DNA of 64,000 nucleotides, taken from assembly GCA_964581385.1 (NCBI GenBank), contig CAZOOK010000006.1:1-64000 (forward strand). The letters are read 5' to 3'. The DNA is from CAZOOK01 sp964581385. Its GTDB lineage: Bacteria > Pseudomonadota > Gammaproteobacteria > Nevskiales > Nevskiaceae. Of the stretch, positions 50,649-59,670 are shown piece after piece; position 1 is the first letter of the stretch; the number at the start of each line of letters is the position of its first letter. Below the pieces are notes generated by a model. It was not told the origin of the DNA, searched no databases, and saw only the letters and a list, made by a program, of their open reading frames with translations. The translations under genes were made by a program, and so were the position numbers.

Positions 50649-51749
50649 ATGACTGCCGTTGCTCAAGAACGTCTCATTTCCGTCGACTCCCACGTTCACT
50701 TCACGGATGAATGGGTCAAGGCACGCTTGCGCAAGGAATTGCATCAGGTGTGGGACAACGCCAATAAACAAGCTGAGGAATACGCAGCGAAAGTACTGCG
50801 CGGTGGCCAGCCACAGATGTCGCTTGAGGATTTCGTCGATCCCGAGGCCGCCATGGATCCGGGTCACTTCGAGCCGCACGCCAAACTCAAGGCAATGGAT
50901 CTGGATGGCGTCTACGCGGAAGTCATCTTCCCCGAACTCGCCGGCGCCAAGATCGCGAATCCGCATCTGATGGGTGACAACTGGAAAGAAGTGTTCCAGG
51001 GCTACAACACCGCGATGGCGGATTTCTCATCGGTTGATCCTGTGCGCTTGATGACGGCTTATCAGCTACCGCTGTACGACATCGATTTCGCAGTCAGCGA
51101 AGTGCAGCGTTTGGCGAAGAACAACAAGGCGCGTTGCCTGCAGCTGACGCCGTTCCCATCCGATCTTGGGTTGCCCGATTTCTACGACAAGCGTTACGAG
51201 AAACTCTGGGCGACGATCCAGGAATGTGATCTGACGATCCTCAACCATCTGGATCTCAGCGCGAAGCTGTGGGACACGTTCCGCCGTGATCCGACACCGC
51301 AGAAGGGCATTTTCACCGGTCTGGCCTGGGCGCCGCTGGCGGAAACCATTTGCATGTGGATCCTGACCGGTACGCTGGAAAAATATCCGAAGATGCGCGT
51401 GCTGTTCGTCGAACCGGGTCTCGGTTGGCTGCCATGGTTTTTTCAAACCCTGCTCGATCCGCGCATGCACCAGCACTACACTTTCCCGGGCGTGAAGCGG
51501 CCGCCGAGTGAAACCTTCCGCCAGCAGTGTGGCGCGACGTTCATGTACGAGCCGCAAGGTTTGAAGGCGTGCTACGACTACTTCGGTCCGGACTGCCTGT
51601 ATTGGTCCACGGACTTCCCGCATCCGGCGACCTGCTGGCCGCATTCCCGCAAGCAGGTCGTCAGCCAGTTTGCGGAAGCGGCCATTCCGGAAGCCGATCG
51701 CCGCAAGATCACTTCGGAAAACGCACTGCGTACATTCGGTCTGAAGTAA
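50649..51749 (+). CDS. Amidohydrolase_2 family metal-dependent hydrolase
   Basis: The 366-residue TIM-barrel protein has DSHVHF near residue 13 (metal ligands), VEPGLGWLPWFFQTLLD and a C-terminal STDFPHPATCWPHS with the metal Asp. This is the PF04909 family, including ACMSD-type decarboxylases and hydrolases. The long insert after DSHVHF (WVKARLRKELHQVWDNANKQ) is common in actinobacterial and sphingomonad homologues from steroid- or terpenoid-type clusters; I cannot name the substrate. GGAGG precedes the ATG by 10 nt. It is followed by a terminator and then the CoA transferase. Confidence 0.87.
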   Translation: MTAVAQERLISVDSHVHFTDEWVKARLRKELHQVWDNANKQAEEYAAKVLRGGQPQMSLEDFVDPEAAMDPGHFEPHAKLKAMDLDGVYAEVIFPELAGAKIANPHLMGDNWKEVFQGYNTAMADFSSVDPVRLMTAYQLPLYDIDFAVSEVQRLAKNNKARCLQLTPFPSDLGLPDFYDKRYEKLWATIQECDLTILNHLDLSAKLWDTFRRDPTPQKGIFTGLAWAPLAETICMWILTGTLEKYPKMRVLFVEPGLGWLPWFFQTLLDPRMHQHYTFPGVKRPPSETFRQQCGATFMYEPQGLKACYDYFGPDCLYWSTDFPHPATCWPHSRKQVVSQFAEAAIPEADRRKITSENALRTFGLK

Positions 51750-51774
51750 GCGACTGAAGCGGTATTCGGCGAGG

Positions 51775-51825
51775 CGGCGCCGGGCACGCTGCATGGATAA
51801 ACCGTGCAGTTCCGGGCGCCGTTTT
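51775..51825 (+). terminator. Hairpin terminator candidate after the amidohydrolase
   Basis: An imperfect long stem has CGGCGCC at 51775-51781 facing GGCGCCG at 51815-51821 and an inner CTGCA/TGCAG pairing, followed by TTTT. The 139-bp gap to the CoA transferase otherwise holds only a weak ribosome-binding site. Confidence 0.55.
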
Positions 51826-51888
51826 CGTGTTACTGGATCTTGATTTGGGATCCTGATTTGATTGATCGCACATCGACAGCAAGGTGCA

Positions 51889-54429
51889 ATGATGGCAGCA
51901 GTTCTCGAAAACATCCGCGTGCTTGATCTTTCCTGGGGCATCGCGGGTCCAATGGCCACGATGCTGCTGGGTGACAACGGCGCGGATGTGATCAAAGTGG
52001 AGCCGCCAGGCGGCGATCCGTACCGTTCCCAGCTTGGCTACAAAGTCTGGCAGCGCGGCAAGCGTAGCGCGGTACTGGATCTGAAGAACGCGGGGGACAA
52101 GGAAGCGTTGCTGGCGCTGGTGAAGACGGCCGATATCCTCGTCGAAACCTATGCGCCAGGCGTTACCGCAAAACTCGGCATCGACTATGCGACGCTTTCG
52201 AAGATCAACCCGCGTCTGATCTATTGCTCGATCACCGGCTACGGCCGCGACAACAAGCACTCCAACCGTCCCGCGTATGACGCACTGGTTGCCGCGCGTA
52301 CCGGTCTGCAGTGGGAACAACGTGGTTGGCCCGAGGGCGCGCTCAATCATTTGGCCGGACGGCCTGATCCGTTCCCAGACCTCGAGATCCCTTACGATTG
52401 GGTGCAGGGCGCCCCGCGTCCGGGGCCCTTGTTCCCTGCGTCCTACTGGCCGAGCCTCGGCGCATTCTTCACCGCGTCGGTCGGCATCAGTGCGGCGCTG
52501 CGCGCGCGCGAAGTCACCGGCAAGGGCCAGCTCGTCGAAAGTTCGCTGCTGCAGGGTGCGCTTGCCGGCGGTTCCGGTGTATGGCAACGCGCCGAAAATA
52601 TCGATCCCCCTGGTTTCGATTCCTGGATCATCGGCAGTCGTTCGCCCAAGGGTCATTTTCAGTGCAAGGATGGCCGCTGGATTCAGAATTGGGTGCCCAA
52701 TCCCCGCTTCATCCTTACCGCATCCGCAGGTGACAAGATCAATGCGTCGCCCAATCTGACCGTGCAGAACGATCCCGATCGCTTCGGTACCGGGCCGGAA
52801 GAACTCCTGGTGATGTCGCACTATCAGCCAATCCTCGCCGAGGCGGTGAAGAAATTCACAGCGAAGGAGTGGGTGGAAGCGGCGGCCACTGCTGAAATGA
52901 CGATGCAGGACGTGCGCTCCGTCGAGGAATCGCTGATCGATCCGGCGTTCCTTGCGGACGGCTGCGTCACCGAAATGAACGATCCGGAACTCGGCAAGAT
53001 CCGCCAGGTGGGTGCCGCGTACTCGATGAGCAAGACGCCGCTCAAGATTGGCGGTCCCGCACCCAAAGCCGGCGAGCATACCGCGCAGGTGAAGGCCGAG
53101 GCCGAGAAGGCGAAATCCGCGCCGGCGCCAAAGGCCAATCCAGGCAGAAAGCTGTCCGCGCCGCTTGAAGGCATCACGGTGCTGGACCTCGGTCTGGCCA
53201 TCGCCGGCCCGTTCGGTGCGCAACTGTTGTCCGATCTTGGCGCCACCGTCATCAAGATCAACGGTCTTTTCGACGTATTCTGGCATCGCGTGCACATCGC
53301 CTACATGGCGAATCGCGGCAAGCAGAGCATCACGCTGAATCTGAAAGATCCGCGGGCGATGGAGATTCTCCTGAAGCTCGTTGCCAAGGCTGATGTCGTA
53401 CATCACAACATGCGTTACGACGCTGCCGAGCGCCTGAAGATCGATTATGAGAGTCTCAAGAAGATCAACCCGAAGCTGATCTACTGTCATACGCGCGGTT
53501 TCGAAAAGGGCCCGCGCCAGGGATTGCCTGGCAACGACCAGACCGGCGCATGTCTGTCCGGTATCCAGTACGAGGATGGCGGTATGTCCAGGGGCGGCAA
53601 ACCGATCTGGGCGCTGACGTCGTTCGGCGACACCGGCAACGGTTTCCTTTCGGCGGTGGCGGTCATCAATGCGATTTACCATCGTGACCGGACCGGCGAA
53701 GGGCAGTTCGTCGATACCTCGATCATCAACGCCGCGCTGCTGAACACCTCGTACGCGGTCGCCCGACCTGATGGCACTGGTTTCGAGCGCCCGCATATCG
53801 ATGGGATGCAATTTGGCTATTCGGCGGGGCATCGTCTCTACGAGACCAAGCAGGGTTGGCTGTGTATCGTGCTGGTTAACCAGTCGCACTGGGATGAGCT
53901 GTTTGCCGTGCTCGGTACGCCGGAACTGGTCACGGTCGCGCGTTTCGCCACCGCCGAATCGCGTAAGAAGAACGACGACGCGCTGATCTCGATCCTCGCT
54001 ACGAAATTCAAGACGCAAACCGCGAAGGAATGGTTTGGCAAGCTTGACGCGGCCGGCGTGCCGATCGAAATCGTTTCCGAGACCTTCTCGCGCGAACTGC
54101 ACGACGATCCGGAATTCCAAAAGCGCAAGTGGGTGGTGTCATATCAGCATCCAGTGGTCGGCAAGCTCGATCAAATCGGCCTGCTTTGCGATCTGTCGGA
54201 TACCCCGGGCAAGATTCAAGGTCGTCCGCTGCTGGTTGGCGAGCACACGCAGAAAATCCTCAGCGAAATGGGTTACTCGGAAGAGCAGATGAAGACCATG
54301 GAGGAGCAGTTCGCCATCGGCTTCGTCGGTATGCCGAGAATGCCACCGCGACCCGCGGCCACTGAGCAGAATCAGGGCGGCAAGGCGCGCATGAATCTGG
54401 CCGGTCTTGCCAACAGCGAAAAGAAGTGA
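51889..54429 (+). CDS. Tandem-fused CaiB/BaiF family III CoA transferase
   Basis: The 846-residue protein is two family III CoA transferase domains joined by an Ala/Pro/Lys linker at about residues 400-425. Half 1 begins LENIRVLDLSWGIAGPMATM and half 2 LEGITVLDLGLAIAGPFGAQ. Each keeps a candidate catalytic Asp (AYDALVAARTG near 131 and GNDQTGACLSG near 549), so both may be active. Family III enzymes move CoA between carboxylates through an aspartyl-CoA thioester. It could activate the acid made by the ALDH. ATG 51889 starts a Met-Met pair with AAGG upstream. The tail after 810 is Pro/Arg-rich. Confidence 0.9.
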   Translation: MMAAVLENIRVLDLSWGIAGPMATMLLGDNGADVIKVEPPGGDPYRSQLGYKVWQRGKRSAVLDLKNAGDKEALLALVKTADILVETYAPGVTAKLGIDYATLSKINPRLIYCSITGYGRDNKHSNRPAYDALVAARTGLQWEQRGWPEGALNHLAGRPDPFPDLEIPYDWVQGAPRPGPLFPASYWPSLGAFFTASVGISAALRAREVTGKGQLVESSLLQGALAGGSGVWQRAENIDPPGFDSWIIGSRSPKGHFQCKDGRWIQNWVPNPRFILTASAGDKINASPNLTVQNDPDRFGTGPEELLVMSHYQPILAEAVKKFTAKEWVEAAATAEMTMQDVRSVEESLIDPAFLADGCVTEMNDPELGKIRQVGAAYSMSKTPLKIGGPAPKAGEHTAQVKAEAEKAKSAPAPKANPGRKLSAPLEGITVLDLGLAIAGPFGAQLLSDLGATVIKINGLFDVFWHRVHIAYMANRGKQSITLNLKDPRAMEILLKLVAKADVVHHNMRYDAAERLKIDYESLKKINPKLIYCHTRGFEKGPRQGLPGNDQTGACLSGIQYEDGGMSRGGKPIWALTSFGDTGNGFLSAVAVINAIYHRDRTGEGQFVDTSIINAALLNTSYAVARPDGTGFERPHIDGMQFGYSAGHRLYETKQGWLCIVLVNQSHWDELFAVLGTPELVTVARFATAESRKKNDDALISILATKFKTQTAKEWFGKLDAAGVPIEIVSETFSRELHDDPEFQKRKWVVSYQHPVVGKLDQIGLLCDLSDTPGKIQGRPLLVGEHTQKILSEMGYSEEQMKTMEEQFAIGFVGMPRMPPRPAATEQNQGGKARMNLAGLANSEKK

Positions 54430-54563
54430 ACGGCTGAGGAATCTCCAGCGTGGCGGTTCGGCGCAGCGAGCGCCGGTTCCGACACGACTGGATTCCATAA
54501 ACCGGAATTGCGCCGAGATCGGTTGATCCAGTCCCCATCCCCTAATTTGTTCGGAAGCGAACC

Positions 54564-55007
54564 ATGTCCCCATCCGAGTCCACGCCCGCCGCTCCGGCGA
54601 CGCCCAAACCGATACGTATAGCGCCGATCGTCACTCCCGATGCCAAGTTCTTCTGGGACGCGGCGGATAAGGAAGAGTTTGTCGGACAGCGTTGTGGTGA
54701 CTGCGGCAAGTACCGCTTTCCGCCGCGGCCGATGTGCCCGTATTGCCATAGCGTCAAGCGTGAGGAAGTGAGGCTTTCCGGATACGGTACGGTGCATTCG
54801 TGGACCATACCCCGGCATCCGCCTCCTTTCGGCTTTCGTGAACCGCCGATCGTGGCAGTGATCCAGCTCGATGAGGGCATTCGTTTCGTTTCTAATCTGG
54901 TTGGAGTGGCGCTGGATCAGGTGAAAATGGATATGCCGGTCGAAGTTACTTTCGAGCCAACCATGAACAATCACAAAGTGCCGGTGTTCCGGCCCCGTAC
55001 AAAGTAG
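54564..55007 (+). CDS. DUF35 OB-fold / zinc-ribbon protein
   Basis: The 147-residue protein has the DUF35 layout: an N-terminal helix (ITPD-like TPDAKFFWDAADKEEFVGQ), a rubredoxin-type zinc ribbon with CGDC and CPYC, and an OB-fold strand region (GYGTVHSWTIPRHPPPFGF). DUF35 proteins bind Ltp-type thiolase partners; in steroid degraders such pairs cleave side chains by retro-aldol chemistry. It is 11 bp upstream of just such a gene. A zinc-structural and complex-forming role is inferred. Confidence 0.92.
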   Translation: MSPSESTPAAPATPKPIRIAPIVTPDAKFFWDAADKEEFVGQRCGDCGKYRFPPRPMCPYCHSVKREEVRLSGYGTVHSWTIPRHPPPFGFREPPIVAVIQLDEGIRFVSNLVGVALDQVKMDMPVEVTFEPTMNNHKVPVFRPRTK

Positions 55008-55018
55008 GGGAACACGAA

Positions 55019-56188
55019 ATGGCACGCACTTTTGTCGAAGCTGCAATCGCAGGCATCGGCGCCACCGAGTTCTCCAAGGAGTCGGGTCGCAGCGAGCTAC
55101 AACTTGCCGCGGAATGCTCGAAAGCCGCTTGTGACGACGCCGGTGTCGATCCGCGCGACATCGACGGCATGATCACGTTCACCATCGACAATAGCGACGA
55201 GGTTAACCTTGCGCGCTGCCTTGGCGTGAAGGATCTCGCGTTTACCACGCGTATCCCGGGCGGCGGCGCAGCAGCAGCGGCGACGATTTATCAGGCGATG
55301 GCGCTGGTCAATGCGGGCTTGTGCAAGAACGTGCTGATCTGGCGTGCGATGAACGAGCGTTCGCAGTACCGCTTTGGCCAGAACCCGAATCAGCAGCAGA
55401 TGTCCTACCAGTCCGGCAACGGCACCGGTTCGCTGCTGTGGTGCGTGCCCTTCGGCGCGATGACGCCTGCGAGCTGGGCTGCACTGCAGTGCAGCCGTTA
55501 CATGCACACCTATGGCGTCAGCAACCGTGATCTCGGCTACCTGGCCGTGCAGCAGCGCAAGTACGCGGCGACCAATCCCAAGGCCTGGTTCTATGGCAAG
55601 CCAATCACGATCGAGGATCATCAAGCTTCGAAGTGGATCCAGGAGCCGTGGCTGCGTCTGCTCGACTGCTGCCAGGAGAGCGACGGCGGCGTCGCCATTC
55701 TGGTCACCAGCCTCGAACGGGCGCGCGATCTCAAACAGCCACCCGTGAAGATCGTCGGAGCGACACAATCGATTCCCTACAACGTCGAGGTTATTTCGAA
55801 CTACTACCACGACGATATGACGATCATGCCCGAAGCCTGGGGCACCGCGAAGCGGCTCTATGCCCAGACCAGCATGAAGCCCAGCGATTTTCAGGCCGCA
55901 ATGCTCTACGAAGCTTTTAGCCCGCACGCGTTGATGCAGCTCGAAGCCTTCGGTTTCTGCAAGAAGGGCGAAGCCAAGGATTTTATTAAATCCGGTGAAA
56001 TCGCGATCGACGGCTCGTTGCCGATCAACACGCATGGCGGGCTCCTCGGTGAAGCCTACATTCACGGGATGAACAGCATGGCCGAGGGCGTGCGCCAGAT
56101 ACGTGGCACCTCCGTCAATCAGATCAAGAGCGTACATAACGTCCTCGTTTCCTCAGGCATGGCGGGTGCCGTGCTCAGCCGAGTCTGA
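55019..56188 (+). CDS. Ltp-type thiolase-like protein (probable aldolase partner of DUF35)
   Basis: The 389-residue protein has the thiolase fold but lacks the nucleophilic Cys of true thiolases; the region is TRIPGGGAAAAATIYQAMA, Gly/Ala-rich. Later motifs include YEAFSPHALMQLEAFGFCKK and INTHGGLLGEAYIHGMN. Such proteins with a DUF35 partner (Ltp2-type) catalyse retro-aldol removal of propionyl-CoA from steroid side chains. It is preceded by its DUF35 partner with an 11-bp gap. The substrate is not proven; sterol, bile-acid or terpenoid acyl-CoAs are the options. Confidence 0.9.
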   Translation: MARTFVEAAIAGIGATEFSKESGRSELQLAAECSKAACDDAGVDPRDIDGMITFTIDNSDEVNLARCLGVKDLAFTTRIPGGGAAAAATIYQAMALVNAGLCKNVLIWRAMNERSQYRFGQNPNQQQMSYQSGNGTGSLLWCVPFGAMTPASWAALQCSRYMHTYGVSNRDLGYLAVQQRKYAATNPKAWFYGKPITIEDHQASKWIQEPWLRLLDCCQESDGGVAILVTSLERARDLKQPPVKIVGATQSIPYNVEVISNYYHDDMTIMPEAWGTAKRLYAQTSMKPSDFQAAMLYEAFSPHALMQLEAFGFCKKGEAKDFIKSGEIAIDGSLPINTHGGLLGEAYIHGMNSMAEGVRQIRGTSVNQIKSVHNVLVSSGMAGAVLSRV

Positions 56189-56219
56189 TCGACCAGATGT
56201 ACAGCGCGCGAGAGCGGTC

Positions 56220-57212
56220 GTGAGGACCGTAAATCGCTTTGTCGACGTCTCCGTAGTGATGCCGGCGCAGCAGCCGGTGCGGCTATCGGTCGACATCTGT
56301 TTTCCCGACGCATCCGTGCCGTTATCGGGAATCGTGTATTGCTGTATTCCCGGCGGGGGTATGAAGGCCTCGTATTTCGATTTGCGTTTCGACGGCGACG
56401 AATCCTTCAGCTTCGCGGCACAGATGACCCAGCACGGCGCAGTCACTGTACTCATCAACCCGGTGGCGGTTGGCGGCAGCGGCATTCCGGACGATGGTTT
56501 CGCGATTGACCTCAACGCATTCATCGATGCCGATGCGCTGGCGGTATCGAACGTGCTTGAGGCACTGCGCCACGGCACGGTGGATGAGCGGCTGCCGCCG
56601 TTAACCGATCCCGTCGTAATCGGCGCGGGCCATTCCATGGGCGGTATGTTCACCGTCATGCAGCAGGCTCGTCACCGCAGTTATCACGCCATTGTGCTGA
56701 TGGGTTTCAGCCTCAACGGGATGCCGCAGATCCTCACCCCGACCGAGGCGCTGTGCTCCGGCGACGCTGCTGCCGCGCGGGCGCAGGTGACGCAGTTTGC
56801 GCGGGAGCGCTTCAGGGAGCCGTTCCCGACGCTTCAAGTCAATGATCAGTCGCGCGCCATGCTGGGCCAGGGGAACAATGATCAAGGCGTACGCAAAGCC
56901 GTTGCTGCAGCGCGTGATCGCCTGATCGCGATCGGAGCGATGTTTGCGCTGATTCCAGGCAGTATCGCGCCGGAATCTGCCGTGATCGATGTTCCTCTTA
57001 TGCTGATCTTCGGCGAACGTGATATTTGTGGTACGCCCCACGGTGTCCCGGCAAGCTTCCCGAAAGTCACCGATATGGAGCTCTTCGTACTGTCACAGAG
57101 TGGCCATAACCATTTCACCGCCACGTCGCGCGGTGTTTTATTTGCCCGCGTCGCACGTTGGGCTGATTCGCTACGAGAGCGTTTTGCCTCTTGCGCTGTG
57201 CCCCCTCTTTGA
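56220..57212 (+). CDS. Alpha/beta hydrolase
   Basis: The 330-residue protein has the nucleophile elbow GHSMGG, an oxyanion segment IVYCCIPGGGMKAS, and the late acid/His region (IFGERDICG and SQSGHNHF). It would hydrolyse an ester or thioester; the substrate is unknown. I use a GTG at 56220, 31 bp after the Ltp gene, since the frame upstream overlaps that gene. No signal peptide is seen. By position it belongs to the catabolic operon. Confidence 0.8.
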   Translation: MRTVNRFVDVSVVMPAQQPVRLSVDICFPDASVPLSGIVYCCIPGGGMKASYFDLRFDGDESFSFAAQMTQHGAVTVLINPVAVGGSGIPDDGFAIDLNAFIDADALAVSNVLEALRHGTVDERLPPLTDPVVIGAGHSMGGMFTVMQQARHRSYHAIVLMGFSLNGMPQILTPTEALCSGDAAAARAQVTQFARERFREPFPTLQVNDQSRAMLGQGNNDQGVRKAVAAARDRLIAIGAMFALIPGSIAPESAVIDVPLMLIFGERDICGTPHGVPASFPKVTDMELFVLSQSGHNHFTATSRGVLFARVARWADSLRERFASCAVPPL

Positions 57213-57261
57213 GGGAAAGTCTGGCCTGACCGCCTCGCCGGCTTATTTTTGGGAGGGCCCG

Positions 57262-58320
57262 ATGATGGTCGAAGTTGCCGATGTATCTAGCCCAGTTGAA
57301 GAAGATCTGCGCTTGGAATGGCGCAGCTGGCGGGAGGTGCTGCGGCTCGCCGAGGAAAGCGCTAGTCCTGAATCATGGTCATACCTGAATGGACGCTTCT
57401 GCCTGTTCGTGCGGCCTTCTGGTGATGAATCAAAGCTGAGTGCTCCCCAGCGCCGCGCGCTGATCACATGGCTGGGCCGGCTGGCCTGCCCGGTTGTCGC
57501 GCTTGCGCCGTACGGCACTTTTGGCGATGCGCTGCTCGAATCCTGTGATGCGCTGGTTGCCGATGAACGCGAAGCGGCCCTAGTTCTTCGCAATGTCCAG
57601 CGTTCACCGATCGCCGCGTTGATCTTCGTCCAGGTGATGCGTGCAACAGCACTGATCCCGATCGAGGATGGCTTACGCATGGAGTCGCTCGCGTACAGCT
57701 CCTTGCAGGAAGGCCCGGAGTTCAAGCGCTGGCGCGAGTCCGGCGAAGAGGTTCCCGAAGCAGTCGAGGATAGCGAGCCGCCGGTCATGCTCGATCGCGA
57801 GGATGATCGCCTGCTGGTCTGGCTGAATCGGCCGGAAGCGCGCAATGCGCTCAACATCGGCATGCGCGATGGACTCATTGAGGCCTTTGATCTGGTCAAT
57901 ACCGACCCGGCGATCCGCAGCGCGGTCGTGAGCGGCATTGGCAAGTGCTACAGCGTCGGTGGTGATCTTGCCGAATTCGGCCAGCGACCTGATCCCGCGA
58001 CCGCGCATGTGGTGCGGACTGTGCACAATCCAGCGCTGTCGTTGCTGCGCTGTGCACAACGTGTCGACTTCCAGGTCCATGGCGCCTGTATCGGCTCGGG
58101 TGCCGAACTACCGGCATTCGGCCGTCGCCTGATCGCCAAAAGCGGTGCTTATTTCCAACTGCCGGAACTGCGTCTTGGCCTGATTCCCGGAAGCGGGGGC
58201 TGTGTCAGTCTGCCGCGCCGCATCGGCCGTCAACGTACCGCACTGCTGGTGCTGAGTGGCAAGCGGCTGCCCGCGCGTGAAGCGCTGGATTGGGGATTGG
58301 TCGACGAAATCGTCGATTGA
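57262..58320 (+). CDS. Enoyl-CoA hydratase/isomerase with N-terminal extension
   Basis: The 352-residue protein has a crotonase domain in its second half (residues about 178-350): VWLNRPEARNALNIGMRDGL, the oxyanion-hole segment GKCYSVGGDLAEF, then HGACIGSGAELPAFGRRLIA and LRLGLIPGSGGCVSLPRRIG. The first 170 residues look like a degraded crotonase-type half, ending in LAYSSLQEGPEFKRW, a pattern I associate with C-termini of this family. Catalytic Glu residues are not clearly identifiable. It would hydrate an enoyl-CoA in side-chain beta-oxidation. The ATG at 57262 follows GGGAGG by 5 nt; the 49-bp gap joins it to the hydrolase. Confidence 0.85.
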   Translation: MMVEVADVSSPVEEDLRLEWRSWREVLRLAEESASPESWSYLNGRFCLFVRPSGDESKLSAPQRRALITWLGRLACPVVALAPYGTFGDALLESCDALVADEREAALVLRNVQRSPIAALIFVQVMRATALIPIEDGLRMESLAYSSLQEGPEFKRWRESGEEVPEAVEDSEPPVMLDREDDRLLVWLNRPEARNALNIGMRDGLIEAFDLVNTDPAIRSAVVSGIGKCYSVGGDLAEFGQRPDPATAHVVRTVHNPALSLLRCAQRVDFQVHGACIGSGAELPAFGRRLIAKSGAYFQLPELRLGLIPGSGGCVSLPRRIGRQRTALLVLSGKRLPAREALDWGLVDEIVD

Positions 58321-58511
58321 GCGGCCCGTCCTTCGATTGCCGCCGCGTGGAACGCTTGGCGCTTGCCGGAGCTGAATTCGGAGTTCCATGATCTCGTGGG
58401 GCAGGGTCTGGTGTCACCGGAAGCTGTCCACCTCAAAACCCCGCTCTCGCGGCCGATAACTTGTCTGCGAGTACGGCCGAGATACATCGCTGCGCCATAG
58501 GGGAGAGAGGA

Positions 58512-59462
58512 ATGACCGTCGATAATCCGTCAATAGAAGAGATGGCCACTCCCGCCGGGCTGTCGCAGCATCCTATCGATGTTTATGAGTGGATCAATCG
58601 ACGCCATTGCGCGCTGCTGCGGACGCCGTACGAGGCGCCCGACTTTGCAGGGCAGATGATGATGGTATCTGCCGATCTCAATCGGCTCATCGAAAGTAAT
58701 TTTGATGTGGCTCTATTTCAGACCATGCACCGCGATCCGTCGGACGATGCCGCCGTGCATTCATTCGGCGTAGCACTGATCTGCGGTGCGCTGGGCCGTC
58801 GTCTCGGCATGAGTGCGGATGAAAATCTGCGCCTGCTGGCGGCGTCGCTGACGATGAATATCGCCATGCTCGATTTGCAGAAGCAATTGTGGTCACAGGT
58901 GACGCCGCTGACCAACCAGCAACGTGAAGATATCCAGACGCATCCGGAGCGAGGCCGCCGCTGGCTGGAAGCGCTTGGCGTCAACGACGCGGAATGGTTG
59001 CGCGCTGTGCAGGAACATCATGAGAGTCCGGACGGAACCGGCTATCCGCATGGCATCAAGGAGCTATCGCCCATCGCTAACGTCATTCGCAATATCGATC
59101 GCTATTGCGCGATGCTGGGTGCGCGTGCTTATCGCGCGCCGCTGCCGGCCAATCAAGCGGCGCGGCGGCTGTACATTCTTTCGGAAACCAACAGCGATCC
59201 GATGCCGGCGATGATCATCGAAGCCGTCGGCATTTTCCCCCCTGGAAATTATGTGCGCCTGACCAACGGCGAACTGGCAATCGTCACGCATCGTGGCGAG
59301 CAGGCGCATACGCCCCAGGTCGTCAGTCTGACCAATGGCCGCGGCGATGTGTTGCCGGAACCCGTACCAAGAGATACAACTCGGGCCGAGTTTTCGGTAT
59401 CCGAGCTGCTGCCGCCGGAAACCGTGAACGTCCGCATAGATCCGAAAAAGGTGTTCTCTTAG
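58512..59462 (+). CDS. Degenerate HD-GYP domain protein
   Basis: The 316-residue protein has the HD-GYP shape. The first histidine region AVHSFGVALICGALGRRLGM and the downstream EHHESPDGTGYPHG (HHExxDGxGYP) are intact, but the metal-binding HD pair near residue 114 reads MN (LTMNIAML). Cyclic-di-GMP hydrolysis is therefore doubtful. The N-terminal 90 residues are of unknown type; the C-terminal region (PPGNYVRLTNGELAIVTHRG) is usual for this subgroup. GGGGAGAGAGGA precedes the ATG. It lies between catabolic genes and may be a signalling receiver. Confidence 0.85.
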   Translation: MTVDNPSIEEMATPAGLSQHPIDVYEWINRRHCALLRTPYEAPDFAGQMMMVSADLNRLIESNFDVALFQTMHRDPSDDAAVHSFGVALICGALGRRLGMSADENLRLLAASLTMNIAMLDLQKQLWSQVTPLTNQQREDIQTHPERGRRWLEALGVNDAEWLRAVQEHHESPDGTGYPHGIKELSPIANVIRNIDRYCAMLGARAYRAPLPANQAARRLYILSETNSDPMPAMIIEAVGIFPPGNYVRLTNGELAIVTHRGEQAHTPQVVSLTNGRGDVLPEPVPRDTTRAEFSVSELLPPETVNVRIDPKKVFS

Positions 59463-59491
59463 GACGCAGGCCCTAGCTTTCTTCCCTGCCG

Positions 59492-59520
59492 CGTCTGCGC
59501 GTGCGCAGAGACGTTTTGTT
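59492..59520 (+). terminator. Rho-independent terminator after the HD-GYP-like gene
   Basis: CGTCTGCGC at 59492-59500 pairs with GCGCAGAGACG at 59503-59513 (one bulge), followed by TTTTGTT. The 208-bp gap to the next gene otherwise shows nothing that I can support. Confidence 0.75.
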
Positions 59521-59670
59521 CCCCCAATACCCGCCTCATGGCCCTACAATGGCGCCTCGGTCTTGCCGTTGGTGCTGAGGCTTGTTCACAGGCCCTGGGG
59601 TATTCGTACCAGCCGGCAGATCGGTATGCTTCCCATCTTGCCTTTCGATACGGTGCCCGACAACACGACC

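Noticed and set aside
51709..54120. Minus-strand open frame of 803 residues opposite the CoA transferase
   Set aside because: It shadows a gene with two clear transferase domains.
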